From NCBI GenBank assembly GCA_902613175.1, contig CACMGJ010000011.1:1-57999 (forward strand): a DNA stretch of 57,999 bases. Reading direction: 5' to 3'. The position numbers and the translations under genes were made by a program. Positions 52,330 through 57,999 of the stretch are shown one piece after another (position 1 is the stretch's first letter; each line of letters starts with the position of its first letter). This DNA is from Halieaceae bacterium. Lineage in GTDB: Bacteria; Pseudomonadota; Gammaproteobacteria; Pseudomonadales; Halieaceae. Under the pieces are notes generated by a model. The model had not been told where the DNA came from. It was given only the letters and a program-made list of their open reading frames with translations, and ran no database searches.

Positions 52330-52836
52330 ATGGCGGAAGATGAAGCTGCTGGGGCAGCGCAAGAAGATCAGGTTCAGCAGCAATTCACAATGCAGCGTAT
52401 CTATGCGAAAGATGTATCGTTTGAGTCGCCGGCGTCTCCCGATATCTTTCGTCAGAACTGGCAGCCCAACGTTAATGTTGACTTGAACACACGTTCTTCA
52501 AAGGCAGATGACACCGGTAATCATGAGGTTGTCCTCACAATTACAGTGACAGCCAAGATGGAAGATAAAAATGCTTTCCTAGTAGAGGTGCAGCAGGCGG
52601 GTATCTTCTTCGCAGCGGGTATTGACGAGGAGCCGCTTAAGCAACTTCTTGCAACTGTCGCTCCCAATATTCTGTTCCCTTACGCTCGCGAAGCGATCGA
52701 CGCACTGGTTATCAAGGGCGGTTTCCCTCCATTGATGTTGGCGCCAGTTAATTTTGATGCGCTATATCATCAGGCGATGGCCCAAGGTGGTTCGATACAA
52801 GGTGGTGAGCAGCCAGCGGACGGTTCCACCCACTGA
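52330..52836 (+). CDS. secB: Protein-export chaperone SecB
   Basis: SecB is a tetrameric cytosolic chaperone that keeps secretory precursors unfolded and passes them to SecA. FTMQRIYAKDVSFESP, then VLTITVTAKMEDKNAFLVEV (20 residues), ILFPYAREAIDALVIKGGFP (20 residues) and LAPVNFDALY are the four standard blocks. The ATG has an AAGGAG ribosome site. At 168 residues it is normal, with a Glu/Ala/Gln-rich N-terminal extension. Its stop directly abuts the stop of the convergent ntrC, with no spacer base. Confidence 0.95.
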   Translation: MAEDEAAGAAQEDQVQQQFTMQRIYAKDVSFESPASPDIFRQNWQPNVNVDLNTRSSKADDTGNHEVVLTITVTAKMEDKNAFLVEVQQAGIFFAAGIDEEPLKQLLATVAPNILFPYAREAIDALVIKGGFPPLMLAPVNFDALYHQAMAQGGSIQGGEQPADGSTH

Positions 52837-54231
52837 TTAGGGGTTCTGGCTGAGTTTGCGGGTTAGGGTGTTTCGGCCCCAACCCAAAAGCTCAGCGGCC
52901 TCGGCTTTTCTCCCCGCGGTGTGTTCTAAAGCGGCGTGCATCATGATTGATTCTATTTGAGGTATGGCTTGTTTGAGCACGCTAGTCTCACCTGCGAGTA
53001 ACTTTGCTCTAACCCAGTCAGAGAGCTGCTTTTCCCAAGAAACAGATCCCTTCCCTTCACTGCCCGTGCCCATTGTGAGTTCGGGTGGCAGGTCATTCAT
53101 GAGAATCGTGTTGCCCGCCGCCATGACCGTTAGCCAACGGCAGGTATTTTCTAGTTGTCGTACGTTACCAGGCCAGTCGAGCGCGCTGAGGTGGTCACGT
53201 ACCTGGCCAGATACTTCTTTCGTCGGGACGCCCAGTTCTGATGCGGCTTTACTCAAAAAATGGTTGAGCAGTAAGGGTATATCCTCGCTACGCTCAGATA
53301 GCCTGGGCACGTTAATACCAATCACATTGAGTCGATGATAGAGATCTTCCCTAAACGAGCCCTGCTCGACAAGGTTGCGAAGATCCTGATGTGTCGCAGC
53401 AATAACGCGGACGTCAGTTTTGATCGCGCTGGCGCCACCCACCCGATAGAACTCCCCCTCAGCCAGGACTCTTAGTAAACGGGTTTGTGTCTCATGTGGC
53501 ATGTCGCCTATTTCGTCTAGAAACAGAGTACCGCCATTGGCTTGCTCGAAGCGGCCTTCGCGTCGTCCCGATGCGCCGGTAAATGAGCCTTTCTCGTGCC
53601 CGAAAAGTTCGGATTCCATCAAGTCCTTTGGTACGGCTGCCATATTGAGCGCAATAAAGGGTGCGCTCGCCCTTGGGCTATGACGGTGCAGGGCCCGCGC
53701 GACAAGCTCCTTGCCTGATCCTGACTGGCCACTGATCAGTACGGTGATCGAGCTTTGTGAAAGGCGGCCGATGGCTCTGAAGACCTCTTGCATGGCCGGT
53801 GCGTTTCCAATGATTTCCTTGTCGCCCCTATCCAGTGCCTTGCCGTTGCCGGGTAATTTATTTGTGTGTGCGAGCGCACGAGCGGCGACCTCAAGCATTT
53901 CATCGATATCGAACGGCTTAGGAAGGTATTCGAATGCGCCTGACTCATAAGAAGTCACTGCGCTGTCCAAGTCTGAGTGTGCAGTGGTGATGATGACGGG
54001 CACATCGGGAATGATCGATTTCAGCTCCCCAAGGAGGGCCAAACCATCCATACCAGGCATACGAATATCGCTTATAATAGCCTTGGGTGTCGCTGTTTTG
54101 AGTGCTGCAAGTAAGTCATCGGCGCATTCGAAGCTGTTGCAGGAAATGTTTTCGCCTGACAGCGCCTTCTCGATGACCCACCGTATCGAGCTGTCGTCAT
54201 CAACCACCCAAATTTCGTTTGAATCAGTCAT
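52837..54231 (-). CDS. ntrC: Nitrogen regulation response regulator NtrC
   Basis: NtrC is a sigma-54-dependent activator of nitrogen genes. The receiver domain has [13 protein letters not shown] and the phosphorylated Asp in [10 protein letters not shown]. The AAA+ domain has Walker [12 protein letters not shown], Walker [12 protein letters not shown], and the sigma-54-contacting loop reads GSFTGA where the consensus is GAFTGA. The C-terminal Fis-type HTH is [16 protein letters not shown]. The start at 54231 (MTDSNEIWV) gives 464 residues. Its start overlaps the ntrB stop by 8 bases. NtrC boxes in front of glnA and of its own operon are listed separately. Confidence 0.93.
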   Translation of the reverse strand: MTDSNEIWVVDDDSSIRWVIEKALSGENISCNSFECADDLLAALKTATPKAIISDIRMPGMDGLALLGELKSIIPDVPVIITTAHSDLDSAVTSYESGAFEYLPKPFDIDEMLEVAARALAHTNKLPGNGKALDRGDKEIIGNAPAMQEVFRAIGRLSQSSITVLISGQSGSGKELVARALHRHSPRASAPFIALNMAAVPKDLMESELFGHEKGSFTGASGRREGRFEQANGGTLFLDEIGDMPHETQTRLLRVLAEGEFYRVGGASAIKTDVRVIAATHQDLRNLVEQGSFREDLYHRLNVIGINVPRLSERSEDIPLLLNHFLSKAASELGVPTKEVSGQVRDHLSALDWPGNVRQLENTCRWLTVMAAGNTILMNDLPPELTMGTGSEGKGSVSWEKQLSDWVRAKLLAGETSVLKQAIPQIESIMMHAALEHTAGRKAEAAELLGWGRNTLTRKLSQNP

Positions 54232-55291
54232 GCAGTTCTTCCATTGGTACGAGCAGCGTGAAGCAGGTGTTACCTGGCTCACTAACCGCTTGGATAACGC
54301 CGCCGTGGCGGGTGAGTGTGAGTTGTGCGATGGACAGTCCAAGACCTGAGCCCTCGGGTCTCGAGGTGACCATGGGCAGGAAAATGGATGACATCAGGTC
54401 ATTGGGTATTCCGGGACCGTTGTCGATAATGTCAATGGCACAAACGAGCTTGTGCCGATGTCCGTTTAATGTGTATTGGCGTCGACTGCGTGTCTTGATC
54501 GTGATTTGGCAGTCTGTCTTCGATGCTTCCCATGCATTCCTGACGATATTGAGAATGGCTTGCGTTAGCTGATCGGCATCGGCCGAAAACTCGGGGAGGC
54601 TCGGATCGTAGTCTCTGATGACAGTCAGCGCCTTATTGGCTTCGGCTTCCATTAACTGTCGAACCCGTTCAGTGACCTCGTGGATATTGATGGGTCGTTT
54701 ATCGAGTGATTCTCGGGGACCGAGCATGCGGTCAACGAGGGCTTGTAGACGATCGACCTCTGAAATAATGATGTTGGCGTACTCGTCCAGCTCACTGTCA
54801 TCGAATTTTCTAGCCATCAACTGCGCCGCACCACGAATGCCACCCAGTGGATTCTTAACCTCATGCGCCATGCCTTTAACAACGTTGTGCAGTCGCTGCT
54901 GTGCTTCACGCAGGTTCTCGGTTTCGGTGATCGCGCGGGCGCGATCCAATGGCGACATTTCTAGCAAGATCCGCGAATCATGTTCGTAGTTAAGTGGGGT
55001 GATCGCGACATCAACGGTGATTTCTTTCCCCGTTTTCAGCGCAATCTTCAGATCGCGGCTGACCGCTGGTAAGCGCGTTCTTACCGCATTCGATAGTGTT
55101 TCGTGCCATTGGATGGCGCCTTGACCAATAGCGTGGGCTAGCTCATCAAATGGGTTGCCTGAGGCTCGCTGACGCGACGTTTCCAGTAGCACCTGCGCGG
55201 ACTGGTTCAGAGTATCAACCACACCGTGCTCATCGATAAGGACAATGCAGGTGGTTAAAGAATCGAGATCAAATCCTGGCTTGTAGTTCAT
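54224..55291 (-). CDS. ntrB: Nitrogen sensor kinase NtrB
   Basis: NtrB phosphorylates and dephosphorylates NtrC under PII control. An N-terminal PAS domain (CIVLIDEHGVVDTLNQSAQV) is followed by the H-box GMAHEVKNPLGGIRGAAQLM with the phosphorylated His, then the ATP-binding core with DNGPGIP and a GSGLGLSIAQ lid. 355 residues is normal. It overlaps DUF4124 gene by 4 bases upstream and ntrC by 8 bases downstream, so all three are in one operon. Confidence 0.93.
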   Translation of the reverse strand: MNYKPGFDLDSLTTCIVLIDEHGVVDTLNQSAQVLLETSRQRASGNPFDELAHAIGQGAIQWHETLSNAVRTRLPAVSRDLKIALKTGKEITVDVAITPLNYEHDSRILLEMSPLDRARAITETENLREAQQRLHNVVKGMAHEVKNPLGGIRGAAQLMARKFDDSELDEYANIIISEVDRLQALVDRMLGPRESLDKRPINIHEVTERVRQLMEAEANKALTVIRDYDPSLPEFSADADQLTQAILNIVRNAWEASKTDCQITIKTRSRRQYTLNGHRHKLVCAIDIIDNGPGIPNDLMSSIFLPMVTSRPEGSGLGLSIAQLTLTRHGGVIQAVSEPGNTCFTLLVPMEELHD

Positions 55292-55848
55292 CTCGGCGTC
55301 GCTCTCAATACAGATGGGCGGAGAACAAATACCGTAATTGTCTCGGACTGACTGATAGTCCCCCCCGCGCGCGCGAGTCGACGCACTTGGAGTGTGTGTG
55401 GGCCGCGGATCACATAAGTCAGGGTCCAGACCGTGTTTACTTGCGGGCTATCCACCATTTCTTCATCGAGATAAAGCGCCAGTAATTCGTCTTCGGCCAA
55501 TGGTGCGCCGAGTTCGGCAGTCACATCAAATATACCCCCACCCATTGGGATGGTGGCATTGTTAAGGGGTGTAGCAATGGATACTGAGCGTGCCGCAGAC
55601 TCGTCGATCATGACTGCTTCTGGGCTTGTTATCGTAGGGCTTAACCCCGGCATCGAGTTCGTTACATTGGGTTTTACAATGGTGCTGGGTTTGCCCGAGC
55701 TTGCTGCCGGTGGTACATCGCTGAAGGTAACAACGCCATTTTCGTCCATGGACTTATAAATTTGAGCGCTCGCAGTCAACGACACTAACCAGAGCGCAAG
55801 GCTATGAAGTGTCCAAAATTTGACGATTTGTAGCGCGTTTCTTTTCAT
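55288..55848 (-). CDS. DUF4124 domain exported protein
   Basis: After a signal peptide (LHSLALWLVSLTASAQ) the protein has IYKSMDENGVVTFSDVPP, the DUF4124 pattern, then about 120 residues with PATSL-rich spacing and a beta-sandwich-like C-terminus (TVWTLTYVIRGPHTLQVRRL). The domain is common next to ntrB in gammaproteobacteria; its function is unknown to me. The start at 55848 leaves the NtrC box at 55862-55878 upstream; the alternative Met at 55866 would sit inside that box. Length is 186 residues. Confidence 0.78.
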   Translation of the reverse strand: MKRNALQIVKFWTLHSLALWLVSLTASAQIYKSMDENGVVTFSDVPPAASSGKPSTIVKPNVTNSMPGLSPTITSPEAVMIDESAARSVSIATPLNNATIPMGGGIFDVTAELGAPLAEDELLALYLDEEMVDSPQVNTVWTLTYVIRGPHTLQVRRLARAGGTISQSETITVFVLRPSVLRATPR

Positions 55849-55861
55849 GCAATTACACATT

Positions 55862-55878
55862 TGCACTGTTTCAGTGCA
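55862..55878 (-). promoter_or_regulatory. NtrC-type box in front of DUF4124-ntrB-ntrC
   Basis: TGCACTGTTTCAGTGCA is a palindrome TGCAC-N7-GTGCA, the arrangement of NtrC boxes. It lies directly upstream of the chosen DUF4124 start. It may repress or activate the operon that encodes NtrC, that is, act as an autoregulatory site. Confidence 0.75.
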
Positions 55879-55917
55879 AATAATGAAGGGTTAGGTTTTT
55901 CCATAGAATTTGAAGCC

Positions 55918-55950
55918 AAAAAAAAGCCCGCATTGTGTCGCGGGCTTTTC
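55918..55950 (-). terminator. Terminator after glnA
   Basis: GCCCGC and GCGGGC pair around an eight-base loop, with a T-run on the glnA-strand side (plus-strand AAAAAAAA) and TTTT on the other. It may work in both directions. Confidence 0.88.
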
Positions 55951-55961
55951 CTGTAGTGACA

Positions 55962-57368
55962 TCAGACTGAGTAGTACATGTCGAACTCAACAGGGTGAGT
56001 AGTCATGTTCAAACGCTCAACTTCTTCGCGCTTCAGTTCGATGTAGCCGTCGATCATGTCATTGGTGAAAACACCTCCGGCCGTTAGGAAGTCGCGGTCC
56101 GCATCGAGTGCATCAAGCGCCATCTCGAACGTTGACGCGACTGTAGGAATGGCCGCGGCTTCTTCTGCGGGCAGGTCATAGAGGTCCTTGTCAGCCGCAT
56201 CACCTGGATGGATCTTGTTCTGAATGCCATCAATACCGGCCATTAGCATGGCGGCGAAGCAGAGGTATGGGTTGGCCGTTGGGTCGCCGAAACGAACCTC
56301 AATGCGCTTGCCCTTAGGCGATGGCTCGTAAGGGATTCGGATCGATGCTGAACGGTTTCGAGCTGAGTAAGCCAACATGACCGGAGCCTCGAAGCCGGGT
56401 ACCAGACGCTTGTAGCTGTTGGTTGACGCGTTTGCGAAGGCGTTGATCGCACGCGCGTGCTTGATGATTCCACCGATGTAGTAGAGCGCTGTCTCCGAAA
56501 GACCTGCGTACTCATCACCCGCGAAGGTGTTAACATCGTCTTTAGAAACACTCTGGTGTACGTGCATACCGGAACCGTTGTCACCAACGAGCGGCTTGGG
56601 CATGAAAGTCGCCGTCTTGCCGTACGCGCGCGCAACGTTGTGTACGCAGTACTTCAGGATCTGAACTTCGTCAGCCTTAGCGACCAGAGTGTTGAATCGG
56701 ATGCCGATCTCACACTGACCTGCTGTACCCACTTCGTGGTGGTGTACTTCTACGTCGAGACCCATTTGCTCCATCGCTGAACACATGGCTGCTCGAATGT
56801 CATGCAGCGAGTCAACGGGTGGCACAGGGAAATAGCCGCCTTTGACGCGAGGACGATGGCCTGTATTACCTTCCTCAAAATCGTCGTTCGACGCCCAAGC
56901 TGCCTCTTCGGAATTGATAGCGTAACTTGCTCCTTGCATCTCCACCTTAAATTTAACGTCATCGAAGACGAAGAACTCTGGCTCTGGACCGAAGAATGCA
57001 GTGTCGCCGAGACCTGTTGAAGTGAGGTATGCCTCAGCACGCTTTGCCACGCTGCGAGGATCACGCTCGTAACCCTGCATGGTTGAGGGCTCGACAATGT
57101 CACATCGCAGGATGACAGTAGCGTCATCGGTGAAAGGGTCGATGACTGATGTGCTGTCATCGGGCATGAGGATCATGTCTGATTCGTTGATGCCCTTCCA
57201 GCCCGCGATTGATGAACCATCGAACATCTTTCCGTCTTCGAAAAAGTCTTTGTCGACCTGGCTGGCAGGAATACTTACGTGCTGCTCTTTACCGCGGGTA
57301 TCGGTAAAACGCAGGTCTACCCAACGAATATCGTTGTCTTTGATTAAATTGAGCGTGCGCTCTGACAT
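55962..57368 (-). CDS. glnA: Glutamine synthetase, type I
   Basis: GlnA makes glutamine from glutamate and ammonia with ATP and is the main ammonia-assimilating enzyme. Signatures are [17 protein letters not shown] near the N-terminus, [20 protein letters not shown] with ATP/Glu contacts, and the adenylylation site [11 protein letters not shown] with its Tyr near residue 397. The start at 57368 ([10 protein letters not shown]) with AGGAGG ahead gives 468 residues; an upstream Met at 57422 lacks a site. Adenylylation by GlnE, visible in part at 3-1412, is expected. The gene is driven by a sigma-54 promoter and NtrC boxes. Confidence 0.96.
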   Translation of the reverse strand: MSERTLNLIKDNDIRWVDLRFTDTRGKEQHVSIPASQVDKDFFEDGKMFDGSSIAGWKGINESDMILMPDDSTSVIDPFTDDATVILRCDIVEPSTMQGYERDPRSVAKRAEAYLTSTGLGDTAFFGPEPEFFVFDDVKFKVEMQGASYAINSEEAAWASNDDFEEGNTGHRPRVKGGYFPVPPVDSLHDIRAAMCSAMEQMGLDVEVHHHEVGTAGQCEIGIRFNTLVAKADEVQILKYCVHNVARAYGKTATFMPKPLVGDNGSGMHVHQSVSKDDVNTFAGDEYAGLSETALYYIGGIIKHARAINAFANASTNSYKRLVPGFEAPVMLAYSARNRSASIRIPYEPSPKGKRIEVRFGDPTANPYLCFAAMLMAGIDGIQNKIHPGDAADKDLYDLPAEEAAAIPTVASTFEMALDALDADRDFLTAGGVFTNDMIDGYIELKREEVERLNMTTHPVEFDMYYSV

Positions 57369-57453
57369 GTTGCCTCCTAAGGACTGTATAACCCGATCTA
57401 ATCGGTCTGTGTGTGCGTACATTTATCAGCAATGCACCTTTACAGACTGATAT

Positions 57454-57470
57454 TAGCAAACGGCGTGCCA
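57454..57470 (-). promoter_or_regulatory. Sigma-54 promoter of glnA
   Basis: TGGCACGCCGTTTGCTA on the minus strand matches TGGCAC-N5-TTGC at the -24 and -12 positions with correct GG-GC spacing. It lies 86 bases upstream of the glnA start, leaving a leader of about 75 bases. Confidence 0.88.
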
Positions 57471-57554
57471 GCATAACTGCGGCCCGACGATTTTCTTAAC
57501 CAACTGATTTTCTTCGTTATTTATGAAGAATTCAGATAAGGCAGAAAAATCATA

Positions 57555-57571
57555 TGCACAATAATAGTGCA
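57555..57571 (-). promoter_or_regulatory. NtrC box 1 upstream of glnA
   Basis: TGCACAATAATAGTGCA is a TGCAC-N7-GTGCA palindrome about 85 bases upstream of the sigma-54 element and 30 bases (about three helix turns) from box 2. This is a normal enhancer layout. Confidence 0.85.
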
Positions 57572-57584
57572 TTGTAAAAAACAG

Positions 57585-57601
57585 CGCACTTTTTTAGTGC
57601 G
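57585..57601 (-). promoter_or_regulatory. NtrC box 2 upstream of glnA
   Basis: CGCACTTTTTTAGTGCG is a CGCAC-N7-GTGCG palindrome, centred 30 bases from box 1 so that the two boxes face the same side of the helix. The region 57369-57749 also has to hold the typA promoter, which I cannot point to precisely. Confidence 0.75.
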
Positions 57602-57749
57602 ATTTAGTAGGGCTTTTTTTCAAAGGCTAACATCGCTACTGGCTTTGCTGTCGCGGCAGAATTACCAGACCTGTACTGTAGTCGACTGTGGTAAAGTCCG
57701 CGCGCGCTATGCCACCACCTATACGCCACCACACATTGAGAGTTAAGAA

Positions 57750-57999
57750 GTGATTGAGAATCTTCGAAATATCGCGATTATTGCGCACGTTGATCATGGC
57801 AAAACGACGCTCGTTGATTGTTTGTTACAGCAGTCAGGAACGCTCGATCGCAAGAGTCAGGGTGCCGAGCGCATCATGGACTCTAATGACCAAGAGCGGG
57901 AGCGTGGCATTACTATCTTGGCGAAGAACACCGCCATTAAGTGGAATGACTATCGAATCAACATTGTGGATACGCCCGGGCACGCGGATTTCGGCGGCG
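57750..57999 (+). CDS. typA: Translational GTPase TypA/BipA, 5' part
   Basis: TypA is a ribosome-associated GTPase related to EF-G, tied to ribosome assembly and stress growth. The start is a GTG at 57750. [17 protein letters not shown] is the P-loop with G1, then [15 protein letters not shown] (switch I) and [11 protein letters not shown] (G3). 83 codons are present before the window edge, so the gene is cut. In Pseudomonas typA lies next to glnA, as here. Confidence 0.94.
   Translation, partial: MIENLRNIAIIAHVDHGKTTLVDCLLQQSGTLDRKSQGAERIMDSNDQERERGITILAKNTAIKWNDYRINIVDTPGHADFGG

Noticed and set aside
1..57999. Ribosomal RNA operon or transposase genes
   Set aside because: No 16S/23S-like sequence and no recognisable transposase or insertion-sequence ends were seen anywhere in the window.

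Overview
The window reads as a chromosome segment of a marine gammaproteobacterium, probably from the Cellvibrionales/Halieaceae (OM60/NOR5-like) neighbourhood. That placement is an inference from protein resemblance and gene order, not from a marker gene. The right-hand block, read right to left (typA, glnA, ntrB, ntrC, secB, grx, rhodanese, gpmI, envC, ctpA, hisFAHB, mutY, yggX), follows an order I know from Pseudomonas. The tolC / yqiB / cpdA / parE neighbourhood resembles the E. coli one without nudF and yqiA. A carotenoid oxygenase fits a pigmented marine aerobe.

Layout. 1-6390: 3' part of glnE, then ilvE, a lysophospholipase-like hydrolase, and a cluster of glycosyltransferase, methyltransferase and alpha/alpha-toroid protein. 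6401-13835: a second methyltransferase (minus), waaA, tolC (minus), yqiB-cpdA-parE and a YceI protein. 13832-17640 (minus): an operon of an eight-heme cytochrome with a repeat tail, an MJ1255-type glycosyltransferase and a PAP2 phosphatase. 17750-21707: a glutamine amidotransferase, a VOC protein, rdgC-DUF1653, a possible PilZ protein and a YaiI/YqxD protein. 21793-25792 (minus): a fused esterase/Baeyer-Villiger monooxygenase downstream of a carotenoid oxygenase. 25892-32031: an orphan lipoprotein, kbl-tdh, small membrane proteins, a class II aldolase and a GPH-type transporter.

32192-38809 is a genomic island of about 6.6 kb inserted at the 3' end of a tRNA-Phe gene. A 30-bp near-perfect duplication of the tRNA end marks both borders. 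The island looks AT-richer than its surroundings and has no recognisable integrase. It holds a row of short, mostly exported or membrane-bound orphan genes punctuated by copies of one dispersed repeat of about 100 bp. Three further genes in it are broken: a Sel1-like gene with two TAA codons, a TerB-like gene with an in-frame TAG, and a frameshifted basic ORF beside the att site.

38923-57999: an RND efflux pair, yggX-mutY (mutY carries a frameshift in a seven-C run), hisBHAF, gpmI-envC-ctpA, rhodanese-grxC-secB, then DUF4124-ntrB-ntrC and glnA, and the start of typA. Nitrogen control is well represented: the C-terminal part of GlnE, its substrate glutamine synthetase with the adenylylation-site tyrosine, and NtrB/NtrC. 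The glnA upstream region carries a textbook sigma-54 promoter and two NtrC boxes, and a third NtrC box lies in front of the DUF4124-ntrBC operon, suggesting autoregulation.

The most interesting regions are the repeat-punctuated tRNA-Phe island and the carotenoid oxygenase plus BVMO/esterase operon, which could encode alkene cleavage, ketone-to-ester oxidation and ester hydrolysis in sequence.
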